Of a DNA stretch of 64,000 bases, positions 12,786-25,213 are shown one piece after another. This DNA is from Stratiolaelaps scimitus (lineage: Eukaryota > Arthropoda > Arachnida > Mesostigmata > Laelapidae), in assembly GCA_019614645.1 (NCBI GenBank), contig JABWDB010000037.1, forward strand, positions 2,882,001 through 2,946,000. Direction: 5' to 3'. Every line of letters begins with the position of its first letter. Position 1 is the stretch's first letter. The notes beneath the pieces are model-generated. The model saw only the letters and a list, made by a program, of their open reading frames with translations. It was not told the origin of the DNA and made no database searches. A program made the position numbers and the translations under genes.

Positions 12786-15700
12786 GTGTAAACATAACAA
12801 ATCCAATTTTCACCGGACGCTGACCACGAGTGCCATTAGTTCAACCCTTATCGAATGGCCAGAAACGGTCGGCCGCGATGTTCGCTGTGGGATCTGACCA
12901 AGTCGGCGTTGAAACTTTCCCTCTGACGATGCAACTTGTAACCCAGTTCATCTGCCACCATTGCCACGGCACGTACTACGAAGCGCACCGGCGTACGCGA
13001 ACGACACACACAGCTTGGACTCTACTCGTTCGCTGGGCTGGTACGGTGTAAAAATCGCTCCGATCAACGGACCAGAATCATCAAGAACTGAACGACTTCG
13101 TTTACTGCCTTCTCCGAAGTCTCTCGTCCATTGTTCCGAGACGACGATCTGGGACAGACCCATACGACCCCAGATCCGACTGCGGTTCCCTCCATTCGAC
13201 GACTTCGAAACATCGGACACAACACGAAGCTCTGATCATGATGGCGATGATGATGATAATAACGTGAAAACGCATTATGGTGTTTGATTGTTGCGCGAAC
13301 AAGATAAATTTTTAATTCTACTCAGTTTGACCGGTTGCTTACGTTCGTCTAACCGAGACAATGACTTCTTTGGCGGCCATATTCGCCACGGGCGCAACGG
13401 TCGCCGCCATGACGAGGTGGACTAGAAACTCGGTAGGTCGTTAAAACGGCCAAAGCTGTACTCGCTGTAACGCCTCATTAATTGATTCAAATGTGCTATA
13501 TAATAGCTACATCCCTGTCCACGACATGGACTCGAGCAATACACTCGGGGGTTGCCTCGGTCACCCGCCGTATAGCGGTAACAATGAACCCTTACGCCAC
13601 AAATCATCTGATGGCTGTGGCTTTTCTCCGTGTGTATGTGTGTTCGTCTAATCTGTCCCGATACTCGACAGCGTGTATTTGACCATAACTTCCAGTCCAA
13701 CTAGAAACGCATCATCACCGAAGGAAACATCAGATATATTGTGTGAGATTGAGAGACAGTCGGAACTCACTGGATCTCAGCATTCTTTCGCCGTCCGACG
13801 TCACCGCCAACGATGACGGGGAATCCTAATGGGGAGAATCTCCCGTACGCAAGATGCCGTATGCGTGTCTGTGTGTGTGTGCTCGGTGTCATGCTGGCAG
13901 CCCGGTACAACAATATGCACGGTCGGGTATCGTTGTCGACGTAACAGATAGCTTCTTGATGGACAGGATCGAACTGGGCGCTGGACCGCACCAGGTGATC
14001 AGAGCTGAGCAGGAGCAGTCTGAGACGATGTGCGCTTCAGAATGATGATGATCCGACAGAATGATGTGGTCACCCCGTGGCTTCGCTCGGCATCTTTTTC
14101 CCCTTGTTTTTCTTCACCTGTTTTCTTTTTTTGTTCATCTTTCTGAGCATGTGTCTATCTTTTCTCTCATATCCTATCGGACTAGTCCAGGCGAGGGCCA
14201 CGTTGAACGACAAGCCACAACGACATGACGCGGCAGCGGCGGCGGCGGTGGTTACGGTCGCAACATCTCACGGAGACACCGACAGCAGGCAGAGGGAGAG
14301 AGAGAGGGAGAGACAGAGAGCTAGGAACTGGAGACGCGGCCAGCGCTCGCGGCCGTGTCTCGGAGTGGGATTTTTTGATGACGATTCAAAAACATAGAAC
14401 CACCATAGTTGTTGCTGCTGCTGCTACCGCCGATGCTGCTCTGGGTTGGCGGATCCAGCAGCGGATAAAACCAGCATGACCCGAATCATTTAGTCGTAAA
14501 GTCGAACGGGTAGGAATAACAACAAGAAGAGAAGAAGAAAAAGAAAGACGCTCGCGCACAACAACCGAAAGAGTTAGACCCCTGACCAACCCTCGACGGT
14601 CTTCATCGGCTGGATGAAGCGAGCGAGGATAACACTTGGAAAAATGATCGCGGCGGTTGAAGCCACGACAAGCAAACAACATGGACGATCGGCCATGACA
14701 TCTGCTGACACATTATGCGTTCGATGGTGATCTATACCCCAATGATGGTCTCTGACGGTCGGAGGGCTCTTGTCTTTGTGTTCTTGCGCTCGATCGACAT
14801 CCGCCCGGATCCTCGTTCGGTCTGTACTGCGTCTGGCGATGATCGCGATCTTTCTGTGATCTTTCGTTCGGCCGGGTACACGGCGACTTTGACCGACAGC
14901 CGTTTGACAAAATTGATCGCTCGTCGAGAGATTGATAGAGAGAGACAGAGAGAGAGGGGGGAGTTTACAAAGCGCTTAGTTCTCTCATCGTGTTGTGTCG
15001 TGTTATCCGGTAAAGTTCATCAAGCTCCGAAATTCTTCGGTCACAGGCGGCAGCGACAGATGAAATATGGGTTATATGTATTAATATGTTGGTACTTGTC
15101 GATTCGTGATTCTATTGTATTGGAACTGTATCAGCGTATCTGGCGATTAATATGAGATATCCGCAATATTAAATGCAGCAATAATATGAGCAGTCTATAT
15201 AGATGTGGAGACAGTGGTTGTGGTGCTGTTGTATGTCCGTGTTTACTGTATGAATGTACAATATGACAAATAGTTATAATGGATAAACTCTGACCGCCAT
15301 CCTTCTGAATAAACGAATTCAGCGGCATATATATATATATATATGCACATATATGGAATCATCCGTTTTTATGCTTGTCTATCGTTAAAGTCTCTCCAAT
15401 GTCTAGAAAACGTTCTATTTTACCTTTGAGGAGTGTTAAAACAAAGAAAATATATATATATATATCCACATTAGCGTAAATACCGAGGTAAATCGTCTTG
15501 TAGGGAACGGTGCGATTGTATCCCCATGCTGACATCAGAGTACATCCGAGGAGATGGTGAAGGAACAGCCGCCAAGAAGAGTCCAACTTTGAGTTCTTAG
15601 CAATAGTTCTCCCATCATAGAAATGACATCAGGCTAACCCGAATAGGGATCATGCCAAACACGCCAGACGTGTCAACAATTCTTGGCGATGATCGCAGAA

Positions 15701-16175
15701 TCGCTAGCCAAGTATGACTCTCGTATTGTGGATAAATGCGTGGTCATCTAATTAGTGCCGCGTATGAATAGATTAACCATGGAAGCTCTGTTCCACTGTC
15801 TACACTAGCGACGGTCTGGAGAAATCACAACAAATGGACCACGGCGTTGAACCGAGCTGAGAGAGAGGAAGTATACCCTGTTGAGCTTGACTCGATTGAG
15901 CCTGACATCGTAAAGAGGCTGGTATAGCATACGTATGAGAATCATTAGCAATTAAAATGCTACTTGCCTCGTATTTTTCCTTTACTTACTAATTGAAGTG
16001 GATAATCATTGTTCCATGTCTTAGGAACAAAAAAAGGCACGCTGTGATTTATATAGAGCACATAGTCGAATGGGGAGGTCAACAGGGGCAACGTAATGTT
16101 GTCAGCTTCTCCTTCATTTCTGGTTGACCAGCAATAAGTGACAGTATCATGGTAAGCTGGTGGACAGGTGCAAGT
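12784..16175. other. GC-richer intergenic stretch, no gene recognised
   Basis: From about 12.8 to 14.9 kb the DNA is GC-richer, with many overlapping frames of 60-146 codons on both strands, none with a recognisable domain. A GA-rich tract lies near 14293-14322 and another near 14935-14960; (AT)n runs lie near 15328-15346 and 15451-15465. Untranslated exons could be present, but none can be demonstrated. Confidence 0.3.
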
Positions 16176-16245
16176 CACATTGCAGGACTCGAACCTGCGC
16201 CCTCCGGAAATTTACAGCCGGAGAGAGACTTGGATCGTGTGAAAC
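16176..16245 (-). repeat. SINE-A tRNA-like head fragment
   Basis: Read on the minus strand this gives AAGTCTCTCTCCGGCTGTAA, a short complementary arm, then GGGCGCAGGTTCGAGTCCTG, matching the head and B box of the complete SINE-A copies. The 3' tail is absent. Confidence 0.6.
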
Positions 16246-17274
16246 GTTGCCTCAAACACTATAATTCCCGACGACTAATTATCATCGGCTATGTTTTGAC
16301 GTATCGATTATAATCCCAAGTATCATCATACGTCATCATAACGAGATCCATATTTCATTCTGGCAACTCATAAATAAACCACTACCACCAGCAACAGAAT
16401 CAGCAGTTTGTAACAACAACAAGAGCAAAAATAGGCTCAATTTTCTGCGCCGTCGCAGAGACGTGCTGCTCCGGTAAAATGCGCCAATTGCGATCGAGAT
16501 AATGGCGCACCGTCTAGACCGATCCCGCAAGCGTTCACCGATCCAGCATCACAATGCTCGTCAGCTCCTGCCATAACAGGCAGCAGGCAGGTAGTGTGGC
16601 CGGTGTGGACAGAGCTGTTACGAGAATGATCCTTGTGGTTCGTTCGGTGGTTGTGCTTTTTTTTTGCTCTCTCGTTGTACGCCAAAACGGTGACACCGCT
16701 CGTCAACACGAACAACGAAAGGGATGAGGCATATGGAGCATTTATTCATGCGAAACATCAGCAGCAGTGGCGGCGGTGGCGACGGCATCAAACCACGAAG
16801 CCGCAGTAAAAGTAAACGGGTCCAGAACGACTGCCGGCCCGCTGTGTTCGGCCAAAATGAGGTGGCGATATTCTGGGGATTCTGAGGATTCGGGCGACCG
16901 GGGGGGGGGGTGTCGCTGATTTGTCCGAGGCAAAAGAGCAAGCGCCATTCAAGCGCCAGGAGCCGATCCAAATTCTACGCACGTTATCAATGGACAACAC
17001 TAGAATCAGCGTAGCATCAGGCAGACAGGCTGACTGCTACTCGCTCGATGGTGGCGGTGGCGACGGACGCTGGATATGATAACGCACAAATAGCTACGGG
17101 TAGTCATGAGTATACATGATTCGGTTTGTGGTTATAGTTGTTGTTGCTAGTGCTGCTGGTGCTGTGGCGGCTGCTATTTCCGGAAACATATATATATACA
17201 CAACACTGATAGTGTTTCATTTTAGACGAAAAATAAAGAAAACTCTGGAAATTGATGAAGGTAAATTAATGTTT

Positions 17275-17312
<38 letters not shown>

Positions 17313-18120
17313 AAACAGGGCTGCTCGAGTGAAATGAACGCGGGTATAGCATATTGTGACAATGTAGACTAGCAATTTCGCCAACGAGGTTAGATATATA
17401 GCAATTAGTGCAATTAACGAGACTCCGTCAGTGAAATGACTTGGCTGTAGGCAGCTGCAGCAGCACACACTTGCAGGCGATTTAGTTACAATTGAGGCGA
17501 TACGCGGGTTAGAATGAATTGGATAGATGAATATTCTAATACGATATTGTGTTCAATTGTATTCTACCTCGCGAATATACGTTATTATATTCAATTATAT
17601 TATAATTGAACTTATGGGCTGGTCTATGGGATGACGCGAGCTGCAACGATTGACTGAGGGTACGAATGTTTCTCGGTCAGAATAACTTATGCTCGCTGAT
17701 GACCCCCTAAACGTCGTGTGGTGATATATAATTTCATATAGACGGAAATATCATGCGGAGCAACTGAATAGCTATGGAAATATATAAAATTATTGCAAAC
17801 TTGTCAGAATTCAGCTAACCACTTCCCGCTCGAGAGATTCATGCATATGATTACGCCGAGCTTCCCATAGGGACACAGTAACTAGCACCTTTCTCTCGCT
17901 ATGCGGCATTGGCGGAGAGTAGTGCCAGCCATTGCCTCCCTCGGGGGTGACCGACTGATTGTGTCGGTCACATACCCCCAACTGTCCCCCCACTGCGTCA
18001 ATAATTAATTGTCGTGTATGCGTTGTTTCAAGACGCACAATGACGATTAATATCCGACATAGACAACATACTTTGGGGATACTTGGTCTCTAATCATCAA
18101 CTAAGTATTGCATAGGTGAG
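16246..18120. other. Intergenic, no gene recognised
   Basis: Contains a G-run near 16900-16910, an (AT)n run near 17278-17309 flanked by an inverted TTTTGCATA/TATGCAAAA pair, and mixed AT-rich DNA. At 17393-17421 there is a short fragment shared with the repeat at about 18.57 kb. Confidence 0.35.
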
Positions 18121-18124
18121 AATA

Positions 18125-18182
18125 TGGTGAGGGTTAAAGTTTATTAAAGGAAAGTGCAATTTCTTCAACGCTTAAGTTATCG
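18125..18182 (-). repeat. SINE-A 3' tail (diverged)
   Basis: Read on the minus strand it retains CTTAAG, the TGCA segment and a CTTTAATAAACTTTAA end typical of the SINE-A tail. The head is missing and divergence is higher than in other copies. Confidence 0.5.
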
Positions 18183-18462
18183 ATACGTCCCATAGACTCA
18201 CCGGAGCGTTGATTGAGAAGATTTGTTTGTTATTGAGAAGGTTGCCATTGACGCTTGTGGAACTGTGTGTCAATGGAGATTGGTATTGACGTTCTCTGCG
18301 TAGGACACCAGTGGCTTTGGTGGCATTAGAAAAGATCGATGTACCGCATCAGTGGCTAGACGCTACGCATCGAGCAAACGGGTTATTTAAGTGTCGAAGG
18401 GTGGTCTCTGTGTAGAAGTGAAGTCCGAGGCTAGATATATATATATATTTTTTTTTCTGGAT

Positions 18463-18534
18463 GATCTGTCCGGGCCACCTTTGCTTATCCTCTGCCTTAC
18501 TCGTACCTGACAAGAATCCTCACATTAAGAAAGA

Positions 18535-18537
<3 letters not shown>
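18463..18537 (-). repeat. SINE-B fragment
   Basis: Contains CTGTCCGGGCCACCTTTGCT, CCTTACTCGTACCTGACAAG and AAGAAAGATGAT, in the same order as the body of the complete SINE-B copy at 40.1 kb. Confidence 0.65.
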
Positions 18538-18569
<32 letters not shown>

Positions 18570-18578
<9 letters not shown>

Positions 18579-18690
18579 TAGTGCAATTAAGGAGATTTCA
18601 ACCAATTTCGTTTTCGGCTGCTTGTAGTAACGACTCAATGAATTCTACGTTGAATGGCCAACAAGACAAAAATCATTCCTTTGGTCAGTT

Positions 18691-18724
<34 letters not shown>
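18570..18724 (+). repeat. Duplicated unit, copy 1, ending in (AT)n
   Basis: The core at 18604-18694 is nearly identical to 19538-19630: both include TTCGTTTTCGGCTGCTTGTA, CGACTCAATGAATTCTACGT and TGAATGGCCA, and both run into TTTTCTATATAT. Upstream, the segment ATTAGTGCAATTAA is shared with 17393-17421. Confidence 0.8.
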
Positions 18725-18726
<2 letters not shown>

Positions 18727-19537
18727 AATTGGAGATTTCAACCAGAACGAAATATATGTCAGCGGATAATTGCCAAGATTAAGCCAGCACCAAAACGCCG
18801 CTCGCGATCAGCTTCGCACGCCCGGCGAACCCAACATGCATATGGCCTCAGCTCATCGTCATACAAACCTATACATAGATAGACACTGAACACGCGAACG
18901 ATGCTAACCGTCAAGACACGAACACGGCCGGCTGAACGAAGCAGGCGGACAGTGACGGTAAAAGTGACGTCTTGACGGGAGAATCAAAAGAACACTGCAG
19001 AATTATACCCCCCCCCCCGTCTCCTGTGATCGTCAGTACAGGCGAGGCGACGATCGATTAATGCAGTATGCGTATACGGAAATAGGGCTTGGCGCCGGCT
19101 GATATTGGTGGAAACTGCGAAGCCGTAGAGATTCGTGGACGAATGCGTGTATGTGGATACGGTTTGTGACGGTTGAATGTAATGGTTAAAGGTAACAATA
19201 ATAATAATGACAATGCGGTGGTGGTATGATGATTAAGTGCAAAATAGTACCAGGGTTAATTGTATCATCGAGCGATATGGTGTATGCAAATATAATAGCA
19301 TATGGGATCATTTTTGTATCGTCGTCAATAAAGAGCATTTATTGGAATGGTGGCCGGTCTACGGGTGGAATCATAAGATTGGTATAATGTATTGATTTCC
19401 AAAATAAAAAAAAAAACTCCTGATCAATCATAGGCAGATGTACATGTAATTTCAACGATATATAGGTTCAGGGTTTGACTTTGTTTCGCTATGCGTATTT
19501 GGGTCGGGGGTAAAATGATGGCTACTCGTAATGATAG

Positions 19538-19642
19538 AATTTCGTTTTCGGCTGCTTGTAGTAACGACTCAATGAATTCTACGTTGAATGGCCAGCGACA
19601 CAGAAATCACTTTTTTGGTCTGTTTTCTATATATATATATAT
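19538..19642 (+). repeat. Duplicated unit, copy 2, ending in (AT)n
   Basis: Second copy of the unit at 18604-18694, about 0.93 kb downstream in the same orientation. It differs mainly by a few substitutions after the shared TGAATGGCCA. The precise junction with an (AT)n run in both copies suggests an interspersed repeat with an AT-rich tail. Confidence 0.8.
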
Positions 19643-19794
19643 CATTTTTTAAAATAACTCATATATATATGATATCTTTCTTGGCAAACGGATGGCAGCC
19701 AACTCACATATTGCTAAACCGACCTTTGAAATAAAGCGTTAATTATCACATATATATATATATATATCCCGCGACCTGCTAACCTGTAGAGAAC

Positions 19795-19848
19795 CTATTC
19801 ATCGTAAAAGTGCAGTTCAAGTTAATAATAAACCAATAAAACCCCTTT
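19795..19848 (+). repeat. SINE-A 3' tail (diverged)
   Basis: Retains GTAAAAGTGCAGTTC and TAATAAACCAATAAAACC, then a T-rich end. The head is absent. Confidence 0.5.
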
Positions 19849-22110
19849 TTTTTTGTTGTTGTCGTTTAACTTTACCGTTAACTTCCATTACCGAATTTTA
19901 TGTTTCGTGACGTAGGTGAAGTTTTCAAGCCTATTGATTCGTTTGCAATTCTTCTTTTTACGAGGATTCTTCTCTTGAGACAGTTCACAAAACAACGGTC
20001 CGTCGTAGACTGAGAGAAGTCAATTCGCTCAGTTCATGGTTAAGTTGATTTGCCGCTGCGGGGTAAACTTCTGTAATCGGCACTCGCTCAAGCGGGCTTC
20101 GTTAGCAGCTCAACATTGTAGCAGGCATTGTTTGTTTTGTGGTGTATTTATTAAGCATCTACAATAGCAGAAGCACAGATGATACCTATGTCTGGCGCTG
20201 TTCAAATAGAAGACCCTTGAAGCCCCGGCCTGGCCCCTGCGACGACTCTCTTGTACGGACTTATGTCTCGTTATATATACACTGGCGTTAAGTTTACGCA
20301 TCACGTTGAACGGGAGGGTAGATTATGTGCGCTTATAGCTTCTTGTAGCGTTTATCTATGGAGTTTTATTGTTGTTTAAAGATTCTCAAGGATAAGTGCC
20401 GTCGCATGGTTCTAAGCAGCAGCTGCACAAGTAGGAGCCTGAGTATACAAATAATCAGATATACACTAATAATAATAATAATGATAATACACGAGCAGAT
20501 TATATTTAGTCAACTGTTTTCCGATCTCTGGAATATGCCAATGTTTTTTTTGCCGCTCTGGTGACACTTACACCCCATGGCCACGCCTCGGTTGTTTAGC
20601 GAGTTGCATCAAGTAGCTGATATTGTAGTACTCTCTGTGTGTAGGGAGATAATTAACGCTAATAACTGGTTCATCTTGTGTAGAAATTGGCTTTTTAAGA
20701 ATCCTCTACAAGAACAACAACACCTTGAAGGCTATTCATAAGAAGCAATGCCGTCTGTGATTCCCACCCAGTCATCCATAGGTGATATAAAACAGTATAT
20801 CAATAGAGAGACATCGTATTTACACATCTTTTTTCATTCTATGAGCTAGTATTTCCAGTAAAAAAAGAACACAGATACTGTCCTAGGCTAACCACTCACA
20901 ATTTTTAGCATTGGATAGCTCAAACTTCGAACAGATCCCACCGACGAAGACAATGCCGAACAGGTTACTGCTACTGGGGTTCGCCTCGTGCTCTAATATA
21001 TATATATATATATAGTGTCAGCCTTGTTTCTGGTATCCATATCTCACTGACGCATCTCTCATGTCACACAAGCCCTACAAACCGTGGTCACATCCTCACG
21101 CGTGGTTGTCGTCGTTTAAGCTAAAACAGCGAGCCTCTCGATAGCTTCCCGCCTCCCCTCTCGTACGAATAGCGTACACATCGGTTAACCACAACAAGAC
21201 ATTGTGACGTCCGCCCTCGTCGACGGGCCCCCATTCTAATGAATTCGACTTCTGTTTCTGTTGAAGGCGATGAAGGCACGAAGTGGTCGGCGACGAGACG
21301 TCAGCCGTTAGCCGCATAGAAAGAAATCATGGCAGGGATCCACGCCGAGCCGGCTCATCAGCGAGTCCGAACAGATCACATCTTGCAGAGGGGCTTCTAG
21401 ACTGGTAAATGCCGCCGCTGTAGCGGATTAGCCCCGAACGCTTTGTGGTCGGACCACTGGCGTCGGCCGTGCCCCGTACAGTTCGTAACACAGAGGGCTA
21501 GCGGTGGATAGGGGTCGACGCGGCGCAAATTGCGCTCATCTCCATTGAAAGGCGTCCGCGTGTGTGCCGATGTGTCTGTCGGTCGATGGGCAGCAAAATG
21601 CTATATCCCGTAGGGTAACATTGCTACTGGTTTCGTGAGCCGTGGTTTCGTGCCTCTTCCCCGTAATGAATTCGGTCCGTAGAGCCGTTCGTCGGAATAT
21701 GCTACATTGACGACGAGACCTGTAAACGTTCGAGCGGTCAGTCCGGTCCAGATCGGGCGGCCGTAGCTGCCGCTTGAATGAAACCGATTGAATAGCAAGG
21801 ACATGGGCGGGACGCCACCACCACCACTGTGGCCCAGTCGGAAGAGGAACAATTGAAATCCCTACCGCACTGAGAAGGCAAGGCCGGAACCCTCGGAGAC
21901 AACGCCCCGAGACAAGAACCCCGATACATGGCGGTTCCGGCGGACGCTATCTGTATATGTGTGTGAAATTGGCTCGATTTCGAGGATCTCTTTGGACCAT
22001 TTTCTGTGGCTGATAAATCGAGACTGCATTGGGACTTCCTCCTCCGACAGAGTTCAATATCATGTCAAAGCAGCAGCATTCGAAGTTGCACTATATCGAT
22101 GCGTGTGGAT
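19849..22110. other. Intergenic, no gene recognised
   Basis: Includes an (AT)n run near 20996-21014 and a GC-richer patch at about 21.1-21.95 kb with overlapping frames on the minus strand (up to 83 codons), none recognisable. No promoter-exon arrangement was found. Confidence 0.35.
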
Positions 22111-22114
22111 GTCG

Positions 22115-22270
22115 GAGATGCACGGGCGGACGAGACACGTAGGTGCACGGGTTGCATCCGCATTCGGTGCACCTTTGCATTGGGGGGGGAGATTATGAAG
22201 AAAGCAATGCTGAAAGTAGTTGTGCCGTGGATGTTTGAGGGCGAGAATCTGCCTGAAAAATTTACTTAAT
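22115..22270 (+). repeat. SINE-C copy with B-box-like head
   Basis: GGCGGACGAGACACGTAGGT, then CACGGGTTGCATCC (degenerate B box), then a CACCTTTGCATT motif, AAGCAATGCTGAAAG and TGTGCCGTGGATG follow the same order as the copy at 61.2 kb. Confidence 0.65.
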
Positions 22271-22339
22271 ATCGTAGATAGTAGAGATATAGTTGATCGA
22301 ACTTGTACGAAACTTACTAATTATACACGTGTCGGTGTT

Positions 22340-22430
22340 TTTTTATTTTTTTTTTTCAAAGGGGGGTGTTGGCATGCTAACGCATGCTACACACAACGAG
22401 CCATGCCACACACAACGAGATTTTGAGAAC
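22340..22430. repeat. Dispersed repeat (T-run / G-run / ATGCTAAC block)
   Basis: A T-run, a CAAAGGGGGG run, then TGTTGGCATGCTAACGCATG and CACACAACGAG. The intron of LPMO-B at 37235-37300 has the same arrangement (T-rich, CAAGGGG run, TTGCCATGCTAACACAT, CAACAACGTGAC), so this is a two-copy dispersed repeat. Confidence 0.5.
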
Positions 22431-22671
22431 CCTCTTTTCACGTTCAATCACGTAAAATGTTCAAGGCCAAGAGTCAGAGACACCGAAATAGTTTCGATTT
22501 AGTCCTATTCGCCGAAGATCTGACAAAATCAGCTGAGAGACTCGGACTTACTTTGAGAGCAATAGACATCCATGGACAGCCTAATTATGACAAAGCGCTT
22601 AATAATGAGATATCATCCAGACGGCTGCAGTCCCCTTCTCGTTATCATCATCATATTGTGATTCGTGGTAA

Positions 22672-22836
22672 AAAGGTAAAGGCTTTATTGGTTTATTAAA
22701 GGAGCTGCAATTGTTACAATGCTTAAGCTCTTTCTTATATGTCACCAAGCAACGGGGCTCGAACCTGCGGCCTCTGACTTGCGATAGCCAGAGACTTAGC
22801 CGTCCAAGCCACCAAGCGCTGACCGGTAAGGCAATA
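22672..22836 (-). repeat. SINE-A, near-complete copy
   Basis: On the minus strand the order is GGTCAGCGCTTGGTGGCTTG (head), GGACGGCTAAGTCTCTGGC, a complementary arm, a B box GGTTCGAGCCCC, then GAGCTTAAGCATTGTAAC, AGCTCCTTTAATAAACC and a CCTTTACC end. The head has the order of a class II-like tRNA (A box, paired arm, B box), and the AT-rich tail has no coding capacity. This is one of the clearest copies. Confidence 0.85.
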
Positions 22837-23630
22837 CAGAAGAGACAATAGGTGGCATTGTGGCTCCGGTTCAACACGAACACTTCAATACGAACGTGTC
22901 AAACAAACACATTCGATTTCAAAGGTTACTGATGACAACGCTGTGTGATCCATTCATGGGCATGTTTACACTCGTCGATGTGCAACATTCGGCGATGCTG
23001 CTTAGATTCGCGTGACATGCGAAATGTCAAGCAGTGAATGATGCCGCGAACAATGAAATTATCTTCATTTGAGACAATTCTAGTGTCGCGTTAATGAGAG
23101 GGTGACATTTGTAGCATTTATGCGACACTTTTTTTTCATAGAACCGCAAAATCTTGTATTTGCACGAAACGTCAATACAACACTGGATGAGTTAGTGAAG
23201 GCCTGGAGAAAAAAGCGGATTTTCTTTTAGGCTGACTCACACCCGACGTTTGCTTGGGTTAAATGCAAATGTGCAACGGTATCGGAGGGTTGAACCGGCG
23301 TGTTCACGTACCTGCGTTCGTCTCGTCCGATTGCAACTCGCCCATAGAAATATGGCTCATTATCATGCTAGCTCACGTAGTTGAGTGTGTCCACGTTGCC
23401 ATGGGGGCCAGAGTTATCATTATCCCAAAATGGATTACTCTGAACGCGTAGTGTTCTGGTTGGAACTTCAGTAAGAGTGATATACAAAATAGAATGTAAT
23501 TAGTTACCGAAAACAAAAAAGACAATGAAATCAAAGAATATAAACAACCCTTGTCGACTTCCTCGCTTTCAGCTCTCGCTTTAACCCAAATATCTAATGA
23601 GGTCATAGTTTTCCAAGCTCATAATTATGA
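22837..23630. other. Intergenic upstream of the LPMO duplication
   Basis: No gene or repeat recognised. Similarity to the second LPMO unit becomes visible from about 23.62 kb (a shared CGTATGCATCAAAC, also at 32.83 kb). Confidence 0.4.
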
Positions 23631-24008
23631 CTGTCGTATGCATCAAACTCACACGGAGACAGCCAACATGCAGCCGTTTTTCATGGTGTCGACAGATTCT
23701 CGACCCGTTTGATGTTTCCCATACGCGTTCCAGGAAACAGTCTAACCAGTCGAGTAAACGTCATAATTAGATATGTATATATATTTAATCACCAAAGCCG
23801 TTACTAATTGAGGTCATCGCCCTGTGTACTATGTGACAAATGTCAATTTCTATCGAATTCGCATCAGTGGTATCGGTCTTTGCCATGCACCAATTACTGT
23901 AATGTGCCGCTTTCCAAATTCGACTCCACCATTGTTCCGTCTTGTGTCCGTGTTTCGAGCCAACTAACTCTTCTTCGCTTGCGACCTAAGATAATAAGAA
24001 TCATAATG

Positions 24009-24042
24009 TCGAATTCTACCCGTTTCCCGAGAAGGCGACCTG
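24009..24042 (+). promoter_or_regulatory. Conserved upstream block of LPMO-A
   Basis: This 34-nt block matches 33100-33133, upstream of LPMO-B, at all but about five positions, although surrounding DNA is much more diverged. It contains CGAATTCTAC and GAGAAGGCGACCTG and lies about 460 bp before the inferred transcription start (about 420 bp in LPMO-B). A shared enhancer element is an inference from conservation. Confidence 0.45.
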
Positions 24043-24445
24043 GATAATATCTACTCCTTTGCGTTTTGTTAATTACCCAGTCCTTCGTCTCACTGCCAGT
24101 ACAGACTCGTGAAGCTGAGATCGCCTCTGTGGCAAGTAGGTTGAAACACTGCAAGCAATGGTCGTTACCCTCTGACGCGAGACGAGCTGACCAATACACC
24201 AGCCACCTATCCAGAGTGTGAATGGAAGAGAAAGCCTTGTTCGTTACCTTGATGTTGCTTACGCTAACGAGAAACACCCTCACCTCTGCGACCATGTGAA
24301 CTAGAAAAGATGACGCTCGATTGTCGAGAGAGCGAGCGCGCGCGCGCGCTCATCACAACGTTATGGGATGAATTGTTTACTGCTCGCGCGGCACTCACGG
24401 TTCTCGCCGTTCTCGAGTAACAGTTCATCGAGCAGTGTTTAGGGG

Positions 24446-24553
24446 TATATAGTGAAACGGATCGCTCGCATCAGTGTTCTAGGGAGTTGTGTGATACGAG
24501 ACCTAGCGGGATAGTTCAGCCTTTCTCGAATCTCCGGTGAAAACATCGAGCGG
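24446..24553 (+). promoter_or_regulatory. LPMO-A core promoter and 81-nt leader exon
   Basis: A TATATAG box at 24446-24452 is followed by a TCAGTG initiator at 24471-24476; the inferred start (A at 24473) is 27 bp from the first T of the TATA box, the canonical spacing. The leader runs to 24553 and ends at a GTGAGG donor. The matching region of LPMO-B has TCAGTG at 33519, the shared GTGATACGAGACC segment and a GTAAGA donor that gives a leader of the same 81 nt. The leader would splice to the acceptor TTCCTTGCAG at 25201-25210, just before the start codon. Confidence 0.65.
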
Positions 24554-25213
24554 TGAGGCGATTTTATATAAAGGTAAAAGTTGCTCGTAGTTTTTGTTAA
24601 GGAACGTCCATCACATCGTGTACCTGGTAGACAGGCGCAAGAAACACAGAGACGCCTATAGGAAAGCAGGTATCTACAGAGCCAATAGGGACAAACAAGG
24701 ACGGCCTTGCCTGAAAATGACGCCCGACAATCCGACAAAGCCATTCTTAGTAGCTATATTTCACAGTGGCAGGACAACAGCAAGCGTTAGGCATTTAGGT
24801 CAACCCAAGAGAACCGACCTACTCAGATCGTTTATAATAAGTGATTCACAGCTTGTTAGTAGCAGGTGCGTTTAGTCCATGGCCGGGAACGTGGCTGAGG
24901 AGTGTTAGCTTGCATCGATCCAGCCTCTGGTCTGAGTACGAAATTGATTAGTTTATTAGTTTATTCGGAACGAACCAATTAGCCCAGTGCTATTGGGGAG
25001 GGGGAACATCTGTCATGGATTTTTGTAGGTATAAAGGGATATATATATATATACGTTTTAGGGTGTATACACTGCAAGCTTACATGTTTCGACAGAATAC
25101 TAGATTATTACTAGTACATAATATTTAATAATAGTGCATTTGCCTAGTAGTCTATACATTACATACAGTGCTGTCGATTTCAGCGTCCCTGTTCAATCGA
25201 TTCCTTGCAGGTA

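Noticed and set aside
14077..14479. Overlapping frames of 84-106 codons near 14.2 kb
   Set aside because: They include low-complexity Ala and Arg/Glu runs from GCG and GA repeats; frames are open on both strands.
24594..24875. 93-codon frame before the LPMO-A start
   Set aside because: It begins inside the predicted 5' UTR intron, has no counterpart in the LPMO-B leader intron and no recognisable domain.
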